From Vibrio coralliirubri (GTDB taxonomy: Bacteria; Pseudomonadota; Gammaproteobacteria; Enterobacterales; Vibrionaceae), in the NCBI RefSeq assembly GCF_024347375.1, contig NZ_AP025470.1:558001-622000 (forward strand): a stretch of DNA of 64,000 bases. The letters are read 5' to 3'. Below the pieces are notes generated by a model, which saw only the letters and a program-made list of their open reading frames with translations, was not told the DNA's origin and searched no databases. Every line of letters begins with the position of its first letter. Position 1 is the stretch's first letter. The translations under genes were made by a program, and so were the position numbers. Below, one piece after another: positions 10,088 to 19,535 of this stretch.

Positions 10088-12676
10088 GTGCTTGAAGCCT
10101 ACCGTAAACACGTCGAAGAACGTGCTGCCGAAGGAGTTGTTCCAAAACCACTAGATGCTGAGCAGGTAGCTGGCCTAGTTGAACTTCTGAAGAATCCACC
10201 TCAAGGTGAAGAAGAAATCATTCTTGACCTACTAGAAAATCGCATTCCACCGGGTGTAGATGAAGCTGCTTACGTAAAAGCTGGCTTTCTTACGGCTATC
10301 ACTAAAGGTGAAGTAGCTTCTCCACTAGTAAGCAAAGCAAAAGCTGCAGAACTGCTTGGTACTATGCAAGGCGGTTACAACATCGAATCTCTAGTATCTC
10401 TACTAGAGGATGCTGAGCTTGCTCCAATCGCTGTTAAAGCGCTATCTCATACTCTACTGATGTTCGATGCGTTCTATGACGTAGAAGAGAAAGCGAAAGC
10501 TGGCAATGCATCTGCACAACAAGTACTTCAATCTTGGGCTGATGCTGAATGGTTTACAGCGAAAAACAAAGTAGCGGAAAAAATCACCGTTAAAGTATTT
10601 AAAGTTACCGGTGAAACGAACACTGATGACTTATCTCCAGCGCCTGATGCATGGTCACGTCCTGATATCCCAGTGCACGCGAAAGCGATGCTGAAGATGG
10701 AACGTGATGGCATTACTCCTGATGAACAGGGTAGCGTTGGTCCAATCAATCAAATTGAAGAAATGCAAAAAGATGGCATTCCACTGGCTTACGTTGGTGA
10801 TGTTGTTGGTACAGGTTCTTCACGTAAATCGGCAACAAACTCAGTACTTTGGTTCATGGGTGAGGATATCCCATTCGTACCAAACAAGCGTACTGGCGGT
10901 GTTTGTCTTGGTGGTAAAATTGCACCAATCTTCTACAACACAATGGAAGATTCAGGCGCACTACCCATTGAACTGAACGTACAAGATATGAACATGGGCG
11001 ATATCATTGATATCTACCCGTACGAAGGTGTTGTTCACAAGAACGGTTCTGTGATTTCAAACTTTGAGCTAAGCAAAGTACTTCTTGATGAAGTGCGTGC
11101 TGGTGGCCGTATTCCACTGATCATCGGTCGTGGTCTAACGGGTCGTGCTCGTGACGCTCTAGGTCTAGCTGAAACGGATCTGTTTGCTAAACCAATCGAT
11201 CCATCTGCATCTGATAAAGGCTACACGCTAGCTCAGAAAATGGTTGGTAAAGCATGCGGCGTTGAAGGTGTACGTGCTGGTCAGTACTGTGAACCTAAAA
11301 TGACGACAGTCGGTTCTCAAGATACGACCGGTCCTATGACTCGTGATGAGCTTAAAGATCTGGCGTGTCTTGGTTTCTCTGCAGACCTTGTAATGCAGTC
11401 TTTCTGTCATACATCGGCATACCCTAAACCAGTCGATGTAAACACTCACCATACGCTACCTGATTTCATCATGAACCGTGCGGGTGTTTCACTTCGTCCG
11501 GGTGATGGCGTTATCCACTCATGGCTAAACCGTATGCTTCTTCCTGATACTGTAGGTACAGGTGGTGACTCGCATACTCGTTTCCCTCTAGGTATTTCAT
11601 TCCCTGCGGGTTCTGGCTTGGTAGCATTTGCTGCGGCAACAGGCGTTATGCCTCTTGATATGCCTGAATCTATCTTGGTTCGATTTAAAGGTGAAATGCA
11701 ACCGGGTATCACGCTACGTGACCTAGTGCATGCCATTCCTCTTTACGGTATCAAGCAAGGTCTACTAACGGTAGAGAAAGCCGGTAAGATCAATGAATTC
11801 TCTGGTCGTGTACTAGAAATTGAAGGCGTTGAGCACCTATCTGTTGAGCAAGCATTTGAGCTTTCTGATGCATCTGCTGAGCGTTCTGCTGCAGGTTGTA
11901 CGGTTAAGCTATCTCAAGAGTCTATCGATGAGTACCTGAACTCGAATATCGTTATGCTTAAGTGGATGATTGCTGAAGGTTACGGTGATGTTCGTACGAT
12001 TGAGCGCCGTATCACAGCAATGGAAGAGTGGTTAGCGAACCCTGAGTTGCTATCTGCTGATTCAGATGCGGAATACGCGCATGTTATCGAGATTGATCTT
12101 GCTGACATCGATCAACCTATCCTATGTGCACCAAACGATCCAGATGATGCTCGTCTTCTTTCTGACGTTCAAGGCACTGAGATTCAAGAAGTGTTTATCG
12201 GTTCTTGTATGACCAACATCGGTCACTTCCGTGCTGCAGGTAAGATGCTAGAAGAGTTTAACGGCTCGCTAAATACTCGCCTATGGGTGGCTCCGCCAAC
12301 GAAGATGGATAAAGACCAACTGACAGAAGAAGGCTACTACGGCATCTTCGGTCGTGCTGGGGTACGTATCGAAACTCCTGGCTGTTCACTATGTATGGGT
12401 AACCAAGCTCGTGTTGCTGATGCTTCGACGGTTATGTCGACGTCAACGCGCAACTTCCCGAACCGCTTAGGTAATGGTGCGAACGTTTATCTGGCTTCTG
12501 CTGAGCTTTCTGCTGTTGGCGCGATTCTAGGTCGCATCCCAACGAAAGAAGAGTACTTAGAGTACGCTGAGAAGATTAATGCAACGGCTGCTGATACATA
12601 CCGTTACCTGAACTTCCATAAAATGGGTCAGTACACGGACAAAGCAGACACGGTTATCTTCCAAGAACCAGCTTAG
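10088..12676 (+). CDS. acnB: Aconitate hydratase B
   Basis: AcnB interconverts citrate and isocitrate in the TCA cycle, and in some bacteria 2-methyl-cis-aconitate. The HEAT-like N-terminal domain, swivel domain and catalytic domains are all present. The [4Fe-4S] ligands are in SFCHTS, GSCMTN and CSLCMGN. I place the start at GTG 10088, because E. coli AcnB begins MLEEYRKHV and here the aligned residues are VLEAYRKHV; a GAGAGG ribosome site lies 8 bases upstream. An upstream in-frame GTG at 10061 would add nine residues not found in the family and lies inside the leader hairpin. The resulting 862 residues match the family length. Confidence 0.95.
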   Translation: MLEAYRKHVEERAAEGVVPKPLDAEQVAGLVELLKNPPQGEEEIILDLLENRIPPGVDEAAYVKAGFLTAITKGEVASPLVSKAKAAELLGTMQGGYNIESLVSLLEDAELAPIAVKALSHTLLMFDAFYDVEEKAKAGNASAQQVLQSWADAEWFTAKNKVAEKITVKVFKVTGETNTDDLSPAPDAWSRPDIPVHAKAMLKMERDGITPDEQGSVGPINQIEEMQKDGIPLAYVGDVVGTGSSRKSATNSVLWFMGEDIPFVPNKRTGGVCLGGKIAPIFYNTMEDSGALPIELNVQDMNMGDIIDIYPYEGVVHKNGSVISNFELSKVLLDEVRAGGRIPLIIGRGLTGRARDALGLAETDLFAKPIDPSASDKGYTLAQKMVGKACGVEGVRAGQYCEPKMTTVGSQDTTGPMTRDELKDLACLGFSADLVMQSFCHTSAYPKPVDVNTHHTLPDFIMNRAGVSLRPGDGVIHSWLNRMLLPDTVGTGGDSHTRFPLGISFPAGSGLVAFAAATGVMPLDMPESILVRFKGEMQPGITLRDLVHAIPLYGIKQGLLTVEKAGKINEFSGRVLEIEGVEHLSVEQAFELSDASAERSAAGCTVKLSQESIDEYLNSNIVMLKWMIAEGYGDVRTIERRITAMEEWLANPELLSADSDAEYAHVIEIDLADIDQPILCAPNDPDDARLLSDVQGTEIQEVFIGSCMTNIGHFRAAGKMLEEFNGSLNTRLWVAPPTKMDKDQLTEEGYYGIFGRAGVRIETPGCSLCMGNQARVADASTVMSTSTRNFPNRLGNGANVYLASAELSAVGAILGRIPTKEEYLEYAEKINATAADTYRYLNFHKMGQYTDKADTVIFQEPA

Positions 12677-12817
12677 TTCCTCGTTATATTTGTAGCTGCA
12701 GCGTTGTTGACTGCGTACGTTCACCGGAGCGCCGGCCGCCCTAATTACATAGAGCTTCTATGCTCATAGGGATGAACGTACTTGTCGCCTAACTGCAACT
12801 CCAACTATTTAGAGGAA
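12677..12817. repeat. Intergenic imperfect palindromic repeat element
   Basis: The 141-base element begins directly after the acnB stop. Its outer ends are TTCCTC and GAGGAA, and the arms share GCAG and GTACGTTCA blocks in inverted order. The centre contains CATAGA-GCT-TCTATG. Its right arm (read on the minus strand) has the TTGGAGTTGCAG...AGGCGACAAGT layout of the ERIC/YPAL-like palindromic units scattered in Vibrio and enterobacterial intergenic regions; that family assignment is from memory and is inference. Confidence 0.6.
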
Positions 12818-12829
12818 CCCAAATGATAG

Positions 12830-12857
12830 AACGTCTACTTCGGTAGGCGTTTTTTTA
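12830..12857 (+). terminator. Terminator between acnB and yacL
   Basis: A 9-bp stem (AACGTCTAC/GTAGGCGTT, one G-T pair) with a TTCG tetraloop is followed by seven T. It ends acnB transcription downstream of the palindromic repeat. Confidence 0.85.
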
Positions 12858-12974
12858 TGTCTGAATACTGGACGACGAGCGACTCGATCTCTTGATGACT
12901 TCGCTATATACTCTCGCCTCATTTTTGCCACAACCCTTTTATTGAGTCTCTTTTTATTAGAGCTTTGGAGCCTT

Positions 12975-13343
12975 ATGGAATTCGAATTTACTAGAAACAC
13001 TCTAATGGGCGAATACTATGTCAAATGCAGCATGGGCCATGAGATTGTTGGCCGTTGGCTTCAAGAAGAGATCGGTAAAGATAAGCAGAAATTAGATCAT
13101 GTGATGGCGTTGATTGAGCAATCTCGACAGGATTTGAGCAATGAAGTGACGTTGCTTGGCAAAGAGATTAGCCTTGCGATCAATGAAGATGAAGTAACGA
13201 TTCAAGAAAACGTGTTAGCGCATGAGCAAGAGATGGAAGAGGGCAGTGAGTTCGACTTCTATAACTGTGAAAGCCAAGCAAGCTGCGGAATCGATGATTT
13301 CGAACTGCTCATCGAACGCTGGATGGATTTTTTAGGTTACTAG
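12975..13343 (+). CDS. yacL: YacL family protein (UPF0231)
   Basis: This small acidic protein of unknown function is conserved next to acnB in enterobacteria and vibrios. The family signature MGHEIVGRWLQEE is near residues 21-33, and an Asp/Glu-rich middle (EMEEGSEFDFYNCES) precedes a conserved CGIDDFE. I start it at ATG 12975, which has GGAG four bases upstream and aligns with E. coli YacL (MDYEFLRD); the longer reading frame from 12942 adds eleven hydrophobic residues without homology. That gives 122 residues. Its own terminator follows at 13434. Confidence 0.9.
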   Translation: MEFEFTRNTLMGEYYVKCSMGHEIVGRWLQEEIGKDKQKLDHVMALIEQSRQDLSNEVTLLGKEISLAINEDEVTIQENVLAHEQEMEEGSEFDFYNCESQASCGIDDFELLIERWMDFLGY

Positions 13344-13433
13344 TCTCTAATACCTATTTGTTAGTCACTCAGAGCTTTGAAGGCTCCGTTGCCCAAAACT
13401 GGAGCAATAAGAGCATCACGCATTAAGATAGTG

Positions 13434-13465
13434 AAAAGGCCGCACCATATTGGTGCGGCCTTTTT
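13434..13465 (+). terminator. Terminator after yacL
   Basis: A 14-bp perfect stem AAAAGGCCGCACCA/TGGTGCGGCCTTTT with loop TAT is followed by T; the flanking A-run also allows function on the other strand. Confidence 0.85.
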
Positions 13466-13518
13466 CGTTATTACGACCTTATTATCTTCATCTCATTTAA
13501 AATCAATTACTTAACTTT

Positions 13519-13535
13519 TTGGCACGCTACTTGGA
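13519..13535 (+). promoter_or_regulatory. Sigma-54 (RpoN) type promoter of glnK-amtB
   Basis: TTGGCACG-N4-TTGGA matches the -24/-12 consensus TGGCACG-N4-TTGCW with one change, 48 bases before the glnK start. Nitrogen control of glnK-amtB by NtrC/RpoN is established in related bacteria. Confidence 0.8.
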
Positions 13536-13573
13536 TTGTAATAAGAGAATTAACGGATTAAGTAAGAATTTAA

Positions 13574-13921
<348 letters not shown>

Positions 13922-13948
13922 AGAATTACAAGGACTGGAGACTTTAAT

Positions 13949-15178
13949 ATGGAACTTACAACAACAGTAACGGAACTACGTTACGCACTAGACACTTTTT
14001 TCTTCCTCATTTCAGGTGCGTTGGTAATGTGGATGGCAGCAGGCTTCGCGATGTTAGAAGCTGGCCTAGTTCGTTCAAAGAACACCACAGAAATTTTAAC
14101 TAAGAACATCTGTTTGTACGCAATTGCTTGTACAGCTTTCTTAGTGGTTGGTTACAACATCATGTATGTCGACAACGGTGAAGGCGGTTGGTTGCCATCG
14201 TTTGGTACTCTAATTGGTACGCAAGGTGAAGGCGCAGACCACTCTCTTGAATCAGACTTCTTCTTCCAGGTAGTATTCGTTGCAACAGCAATGTCTGTAG
14301 TATCTGGTGCGGTTGCTGAGCGTATGAAGCTTTGGTCATTCCTAATCTTCTCAGTAGTACTAACAGCGTTCATTTACCCAGTTGAAGGTTACTGGACTTG
14401 GGGTGGCGGTTTCCTATCAGAAGCGGGTTTCAGTGACTTCGCAGGTTCAGGTATCGTACACATGGCTGGTGCAGCAGCAGCGTTGGCTGGTGTTCTACTA
14501 CTCGGTGCTCGTAAAGGTAAATACGGTAAGAACGGTGAAATCTACCCGATTCCTGGTTCAAACATGCCACTTGCAACGCTAGGTACATTTATCCTTTGGT
14601 TTGGTTGGTTCGGTTTCAACGGCGGTTCTCAACTGATGGTTTCGGATTTTGAGAACGCAACAGCAGTAGGTCAAATCTTCCTTAACACCAACGCAGCAGC
14701 AGCAGCAGGCGCAATTGCAGCACTACTAGTATGTAAAACAACTTGGGGTAAAGCAGACCTAACAATGATTCTTAACGGCGCGTTAGCAGGCCTAGTAGCA
14801 ATCACTGCAGACCCTCTATCACCATCACCTCTATTTGCTGTAGCGATTGGTTCGGTATCTGGTGCATTGGTTGTATTCAGCATCATCGCTCTAGACAAAG
14901 CTAAGATTGATGATCCAGTAGGTGCTATCTCTGTACACGGTGTATGTGGTTTCTTCGGTCTAATGGCTGTGCCACTAAGCAACGCTGATGCAACGTTTGG
15001 TGCTCAACTATTAGGTGCAGCAGTAATCTTTGCATGGGTATTCGGTGCTAGCTTAGCGGTATGGGCAGTGCTTAAAGCAACAATCGGTATCCGAGTAACG
15101 GAAGATGAAGAACTTGAAGGTATGGACATGCACGATTGTGGTGTCGGCGCTTACCCTGAGTTTGTATCAGTAAAATAA
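13949..15178 (+). CDS. amtB: Ammonium transporter AmtB
   Basis: AmtB is an inner-membrane trimeric ammonium channel. The 409-residue protein has about eleven membrane segments and the family block MWMAAGFAMLEAGLVRSKN near residues 27-45. The twin pore histidines are in GSGIVHMAG (near 170) and ISVHGVCGFFG (near 330). No cleaved signal peptide is evident. It is the second gene of the glnK operon and closes with a terminator at 15232. Identification is secure. Confidence 0.96.
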   Translation: MELTTTVTELRYALDTFFFLISGALVMWMAAGFAMLEAGLVRSKNTTEILTKNICLYAIACTAFLVVGYNIMYVDNGEGGWLPSFGTLIGTQGEGADHSLESDFFFQVVFVATAMSVVSGAVAERMKLWSFLIFSVVLTAFIYPVEGYWTWGGGFLSEAGFSDFAGSGIVHMAGAAAALAGVLLLGARKGKYGKNGEIYPIPGSNMPLATLGTFILWFGWFGFNGGSQLMVSDFENATAVGQIFLNTNAAAAAGAIAALLVCKTTWGKADLTMILNGALAGLVAITADPLSPSPLFAVAIGSVSGALVVFSIIALDKAKIDDPVGAISVHGVCGFFGLMAVPLSNADATFGAQLLGAAVIFAWVFGASLAVWAVLKATIGIRVTEDEELEGMDMHDCGVGAYPEFVSVK

Positions 15179-15231
15179 TCAACAGTCGTCGCCTAATCTG
15201 AATGGGTTAGGTTGGACAAAGAAAGCCCCGT

Positions 15232-15254
15232 AACTCTTGTTGCGGGGCTTTGTT
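15232..15254 (+). terminator. Terminator of glnK-amtB
   Basis: The stem AAAGCCCCGTAAC pairs with GTTGCGGGGCTTT (one G-T pair) around loop TCTT and is followed by a T-rich stretch. Confidence 0.85.
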
Positions 15255-15437
15255 GTATTTACGGTTGCACAATATATAAACACGAGCGTTGAAGTTGGGC
15301 TCATTGTTTAAGGGGGATGACAAGACACAAAGTTGAAATGGTTTGTTACAAAAGTGAGAGTTTAAATGGTCTGAGTAGACGGATTTTTTGTTGGTCGTCA
15401 TTGTAATTATGTTAATGATGAATATAATAACGCAACT

Positions 15438-15456
15438 GATAGACATTATCATTTCG
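15438..15456 (+). promoter_or_regulatory. Candidate Fur box upstream of fbpA
   Basis: TGATAGACATTATCATTTC resembles the 19-base Fur consensus GATAATGATAATCATTATC on either strand, with several mismatches in one half, and lies 18 bases before the start of an iron-transport gene. Fur control of fbpA is established in vibrios; the exact site is inferred. Confidence 0.6.
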
Positions 15457-15473
15457 ATATAAAGGATTTTACA

Positions 15474-16487
15474 ATGAAGAAACTGCTAACACTTTCAGCT
15501 CTAGCGTGTGGTGTAATTGCCCCGACAGCAATGGCTGCGGAAGAAGTAAACGTATACTCTTACCGTCAACCTTTCCTTGTTGAGCCAATGTTCAAAGAGT
15601 TCACAAAAGAGACTGGCATTAAAGTAAACGTTAAGTTTGCTAAAAAAGGTTTAGCAGAGAAGTTAGCTCAAGAGGGTGAATACAGCCCAGCTGACGTTGT
15701 CTTAACTGTAGATATCAGCCGTCTATCTGAACTAACTAAACAAGGTCTAGTTCAATCTGTAGAGAGCGATGTACTTGAAAAGAACATCCCTGCTCAATAC
15801 CAAGATACAGATAACGAATGGTTCGCTCTAACAACTCGTACACGTAGCGTTTATTCTTCACGTGACCGTGTTGGTCGTCTAGGTGAAGAGTTCACTTACG
15901 AAGATCTAACTAAGCCTGAATTTAAAGGCAAAATCTGTACTCGTAGCGGTAAGCACCCATACAATGTTTCTCTAGTATCTTCGATGATTGCTCACAAAGG
16001 TGAAGCTGAAACGAAAGAATGGCTAGAAGGCGTAAAAGCAAACCTAGCACGTAAGCCTCAAGGTAACGACCGCGCGCAAGTTAAAGCGATTAAAGAAGGT
16101 CTATGTGATGTTGCTCTTGGTAACAGCTACTACCTAGGTAAGATGGTTAATGATAAAGAGCAAAAAGCTTGGGCTGACTCTGTTTACATTAACTTCCCTA
16201 ACCAAGAAACAACGGGTACTCACGTAAACATCTCTGGTATGGCAATGGCTAAATACTCTCCAAATGAAGAGAATGCCGTTAAGCTGATGGAATTCCTATC
16301 TGGTAACACAGCACAAAGCATGTACGCAGAAGTGAACTACGAATACCCAGTGAAAGCAGACGTTAAACCTTCTGAGCTTGTTGCTTCATGGGGCGAGTTC
16401 AAAGCGGATACTATTTCTCTAGATGAAATTGCAAACCACCACGCGGCTGCAATCAAGCTATTAGACGAAGTTAAGTTCGATCTATAA
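15474..16487 (+). CDS. fbpA: Periplasmic ferric-iron-binding protein FbpA
   Basis: FbpA captures Fe(III) in the periplasm and delivers it to FbpBC. The 337-residue precursor has a typical signal peptide (MKKLLTLSALACGVIAPTAMA, cleavage before AEEV). The extracellular-solute-binding fold of the FbpA/FutA class follows. The adjacent iron-ligand tyrosines Tyr219-Tyr220 are in NSYYLGKM, and the conserved TTGTHVNISG block lies near residue 240. An AAGGAT ribosome site precedes the ATG. A candidate Fur site overlaps the promoter, and hairpins follow the stop, which would favour high binding-protein output relative to the membrane genes. Confidence 0.94.
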   Translation: MKKLLTLSALACGVIAPTAMAAEEVNVYSYRQPFLVEPMFKEFTKETGIKVNVKFAKKGLAEKLAQEGEYSPADVVLTVDISRLSELTKQGLVQSVESDVLEKNIPAQYQDTDNEWFALTTRTRSVYSSRDRVGRLGEEFTYEDLTKPEFKGKICTRSGKHPYNVSLVSSMIAHKGEAETKEWLEGVKANLARKPQGNDRAQVKAIKEGLCDVALGNSYYLGKMVNDKEQKAWADSVYINFPNQETTGTHVNISGMAMAKYSPNEENAVKLMEFLSGNTAQSMYAEVNYEYPVKADVKPSELVASWGEFKADTISLDEIANHHAAAIKLLDEVKFDL

Positions 16488-16490
16488 TTT

Positions 16491-16557
16491 ATTACGGTAG
16501 GCTTCGGCCTAAGTAAAATGACAACCTCAAGTCGCCATTTTGGCTACTTGGGGTTGT
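16491..16557 (+). terminator. Two hairpins between fbpA and fbpB (attenuator-like)
   Basis: A short TAGGC-TTCG-GCCTA hairpin is followed by a long imperfect stem (ACAACC...GGTTGT, 16521-16557) with only a weak T-run. This arrangement suggests partial termination or 3'-end protection of fbpA mRNA. Confidence 0.6.
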
Positions 16558-16675
16558 TTGTTATTGGAAAATCACTTTTTGATACAAAGCACCCCGTTGA
16601 TCCCTTGAGTTATTAGCATCTCACCTTGAAGTCATTAGAGTATATGGGTATAAATAACCCCACCATTAAAAGGAT

Positions 16676-16735
16676 ATGAGATGTATTTGCAAATGCATTT
16701 GTGTTTCATTAAGCCTCGTTGTAGTTAGGCGATGA
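16676..16735 (+). CDS. Putative Cys-rich leader peptide coupled to fbpB
   Basis: ATG at 16676 opens a 19-residue frame, MRCICKCICVSLSLVVVRR, whose TGA overlaps the fbpB start as ATGA. An AAAAGGA ribosome site ends at 16674. That spacing is better for a second overlapping frame at 16681 (15 residues, stop at 16728, three bases before fbpB). fbpB itself has a poor ribosome site. So some upstream translation very probably feeds fbpB, but which frame is used is not decided by sequence. I know no family for either peptide; four cysteines in nine residues in front of an iron permease is suggestive only. Confidence 0.4.
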   Translation: MRCICKCICVSLSLVVVRR

Positions 16736-18357
16736 AAGAAAAGAATTATTTATGGAACACCAGTAGCAGCATTATTGCTGTATTACTGGTTTTACCGATC
16801 TTAGCGATTTTTACGACGGCTGTTGGAGAAACGGATGAGCTATTTTCTCATCTGATGTCCACAGTGATGCCTACCTATGCCTACAATACGGTGGTTTTAG
16901 TCATAGGAACCATGTTCCTGTCTTTAGTTTTTGGTATTCCGTCGGCTTGGGTTATGGCAATGTGCCGTGTTCCGGGAGAGCGTGTTTTGCAGTGGGCACT
17001 TGTCCTGCCATTAGCAATGCCAGGTTATATCGTTGGCTATATCTTTACTGATTGGTTCGACTTTGCTGGCCCTGTTCAGGTTCTACTGCGAGATCTTACT
17101 GGGTGGGGACCCGGTGAGTATTGGTTCCCGGATATTAGAACCTTATCTGGCGCTATTATTGTTCTATCTCTCGTTCTCTATCCTTATGTTTATTTGCTGT
17201 GCCGCGCGGCATTTATGGAGCAAAACGTCTCCTTATTGCAATCCGCTCGTTTGCTAAAATGCTCACCTTGGGAAAGCTTCCGTCGTATCTCCTTACCACT
17301 TGTTCGTCCATCAATGGCGGTCGGTTTATCGCTTGTTGCTATGGAAACCATCGGTGACTTTGGTACCGTGAGTTACTTTGCGGTAAATACTTTAACGACT
17401 GCGGTTTATGATACTTGGCTAGGCTACTCAAGCTTAACGGCAGCTGCGAAAATATCGGCAATCATGCTGGTTATCGTGATCCTACTATTGAGCTCAGAGC
17501 GATACAGTCGCCGTAAGCAGAAGCTATTCCAGAATCAGTTCAGTAGCCGCGAAGATTTTCGTTACGACCTTTCTGGTTGGAAAAAATGGCTGGCACTATT
17601 CTGGTGCTGGGGATTAGTTTGCGTTGCATTCCTGTTCCCTCTTGGCCAGCTCATTATTTACGCCTACAAATATTTTGCTCAAAGCTGGACCCCTGAATTC
17701 AGAGAATATGCCATCAACAGTCTTTACGTTTCGGTAGCTGCTGCGATTATTGGCGTGATTATCGCGATGATTGTGAACTTTAACCAACGCGTTAGTCCGA
17801 GTAAGAAAAATCAGGCTTATATGCGTCTCGCTTCGATGGGCTATGCCGTTCCAGGCACCGTGTTAGCGATTGGTGTGATGGTACCTGTTTTGTTCATGGA
17901 TCACTTAGTCAATGACATTGCGAAAGTGATGGAGTGGGGGCGACCTGGTTTGATCTTCTCTGGTTCTATGTTCGCGCTAATTTTTGCCATGGTCGTGCGT
18001 TTTTCGGCAGTGGCAATAGGCAGTATTGAAAGTAGCTTGAGTAAAGTATCCCCTTCATTGGATATGGCCTCTAAAACCATGGGTTGCAATACCAATCAGA
18101 TGTTACGCCGTGTTCATTTACCTTTGATTAAACGTGGCGCATTGATCGCTGGTTTACTGGTGTTTATCGAATCAATGAAAGAGTTGAATGCGGCATTGCT
18201 GCTGCGTCCTTTCAACTTCGAAACTTTGGCGACTTATGTTTATAACTATGCCTCAGATGAGCACCTAGAATTGGCGGCGATGCCTGCTGTATTATTGGTG
18301 TTGGTGGGTTTAATTCCTCTGATCATCGTAAACCGTTCCTTGGAGCAGAAAAACTAA
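16732..18357 (+). CDS. fbpB: Ferric-iron ABC transporter permease FbpB
   Basis: This inner-membrane permease takes Fe(III) from FbpA. The 541-residue chain is a tandem of two binding-protein-dependent permease domains (about residues 50-260 and 330-535), each with the EAA-type cytoplasmic loop (for example LLKCSPWESFRRISLPL near 165-182, and TMGCNTNQMLRRVHLPL near 445-462). This is the usual fused form in FbpB/SfuB. Its own ribosome site is weak and the start overlaps an upstream mini-ORF. The stop overlaps the fbpC start by one base (TAATG), indicating coupled translation of the two membrane components. Confidence 0.93.
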   Translation: MKEKNYLWNTSSSIIAVLLVLPILAIFTTAVGETDELFSHLMSTVMPTYAYNTVVLVIGTMFLSLVFGIPSAWVMAMCRVPGERVLQWALVLPLAMPGYIVGYIFTDWFDFAGPVQVLLRDLTGWGPGEYWFPDIRTLSGAIIVLSLVLYPYVYLLCRAAFMEQNVSLLQSARLLKCSPWESFRRISLPLVRPSMAVGLSLVAMETIGDFGTVSYFAVNTLTTAVYDTWLGYSSLTAAAKISAIMLVIVILLLSSERYSRRKQKLFQNQFSSREDFRYDLSGWKKWLALFWCWGLVCVAFLFPLGQLIIYAYKYFAQSWTPEFREYAINSLYVSVAAAIIGVIIAMIVNFNQRVSPSKKNQAYMRLASMGYAVPGTVLAIGVMVPVLFMDHLVNDIAKVMEWGRPGLIFSGSMFALIFAMVVRFSAVAIGSIESSLSKVSPSLDMASKTMGCNTNQMLRRVHLPLIKRGALIAGLLVFIESMKELNAALLLRPFNFETLATYVYNYASDEHLELAAMPAVLLVLVGLIPLIIVNRSLEQKN

Positions 18358-19385
18358 TGAGTTGTGCATTATCAATTAAAGACCTGACTTGTAAGTATGA
18401 GTCGCAAACCATTTTGGAAGCGCTCTCGTTAGAAGTTGAGCATGGTGAAATTGTTTGTCTTCTTGGTGCGAGTGGCTGCGGTAAAACGACCTTACTGAAG
18501 GCGATTGCGGGCTTACTTCCATTAAGTAGCGGTGTGATGAGTTTGAACTGTCAAACCATTGATGATGGCGAGAATTGGTTGCCACCAGAGCAGCGTAACA
18601 TTGGTATGATTTTCCAAGATTACGCCCTGTTTCCGCACCTGACGGTAAACCAGAATGTCGGCTTTGGTTTGAAAGACCTTTCTGAGCAGCAAAAGAAAGA
18701 CAAGGTTCAAGAGATGTTGGAGCTGGTTCACTTAGATGAGTACGGTGACCGCTACCCACACCAACTTTCAGGTGGTCAACAACAGCGTGTCGCGATTGCT
18801 CGTTCTTTGGCGTACAAGCCTGACTTACTACTGTTAGATGAACCATTCTCAAACATCGATACTCAGGTTCGTCATGAGCTGATTTCTCAGATTCGTAAGA
18901 TCTTTAAGAAGCAGGGTGTTACAGCTATCTTCGTAACTCACAGCCGTGAAGAAGCGTTCGCGTTTGCAGATAAAATGGCAGTAATGAACCATGGTGTGAT
19001 TGAGCAGTATGGTTCGGCCTCTGAGTTGTATTTCCATCCTTCGAGTAAGTTCGTTGCAGACTTTTTGGGCGGCGGTAGCTACCTTAATGCACAACGTATT
19101 TCAGAGCATGAATTTGAAACCAGTTTGGGTATGGTTGAAGCTAAACCGCAAACGGAGATTGAGTTCGGCAATACATGTGAGCTTCTGCTAAGGCCCCAGC
19201 ATATCCAAGCAAGTTACGAGCAAGATAGTGCTATTTCGGTGCTAGAACAGCAATTTATGGGCGATCACTGTCGTTATGTAATCGAAGCGCATGGTCAGAA
19301 GTTATTAGCAACCTCGTCAGAAGCACTTGAAGTGGGTATGCCGGTCAACGTAAAAGTCGATACCAAAGGCGTATTGGCTTTTTAA
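18357..19385 (+). CDS. fbpC: Ferric-iron ABC transporter ATP-binding protein FbpC
   Basis: FbpC is the ATPase that powers iron import. The 342-residue protein has Walker A GASGCGKTT (residues 37-45), Q-loop FQDYALFPH, signature LSGGQQQR, Walker B LLLLDEPFSNID and H-loop FVTHSREEA. A C-terminal TOBE-like regulatory domain (about 240-342) matches the CUT/FbpC-MalK subclass. It overlaps fbpB by one base and is the last gene of the fbp cluster. No convincing terminator of its own is visible; the hairpin at 19425-19459 has its T-run on the other strand. Confidence 0.94.
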   Translation: MSCALSIKDLTCKYESQTILEALSLEVEHGEIVCLLGASGCGKTTLLKAIAGLLPLSSGVMSLNCQTIDDGENWLPPEQRNIGMIFQDYALFPHLTVNQNVGFGLKDLSEQQKKDKVQEMLELVHLDEYGDRYPHQLSGGQQQRVAIARSLAYKPDLLLLDEPFSNIDTQVRHELISQIRKIFKKQGVTAIFVTHSREEAFAFADKMAVMNHGVIEQYGSASELYFHPSSKFVADFLGGGSYLNAQRISEHEFETSLGMVEAKPQTEIEFGNTCELLLRPQHIQASYEQDSAISVLEQQFMGDHCRYVIEAHGQKLLATSSEALEVGMPVNVKVDTKGVLAF

Positions 19386-19424
19386 AGAGATATAACGCGA
19401 TACTAATCGTTAAAATAATCGCGA

Positions 19425-19459
19425 TAAAAAAGCCCAGCACTTTAATCAAAGTACTGGGC
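19425..19459 (-). terminator. Terminator of the chitobiose operon
   Basis: GCCCAG(c)ACTTT/AAAGT(a)CTGGGC with loop AATC is followed, on the minus strand, by TTTTTT. It closes the long minus-strand cluster and lies between convergent fbpC and the mutase gene. Confidence 0.8.
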
Positions 19460-19535
19460 AAGAGTTCTTCACTTATAGGCTTTAACAAGGCAGTGATTTG
19501 TTAAGTCCCATACAAAACTGCTGCACTCTATAAGC

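Larger units (their letters stand above)
15179..15473. other. amtB-fbpA intergenic region
   Basis: This 295-base stretch holds the amtB terminator (15232-15254) and the fbpA promoter region with the Fur-like site. An 81-codon minus-strand frame here overlaps the terminator and has no recognisable product; I do not call it. Confidence 0.6.

Noticed and set aside
15207..15452. 81-codon minus-strand frame in the amtB-fbpA spacer
   Set aside because: Covers a terminator and the Fur-like site; Ile/Asn-rich composition reflects AT-rich spacer DNA.
18376..18852. 158-codon minus-strand frame inside fbpC
   Set aside because: Antisense shadow of a well-supported ABC ATPase gene; His/Ser/Arg-rich translation without motifs.
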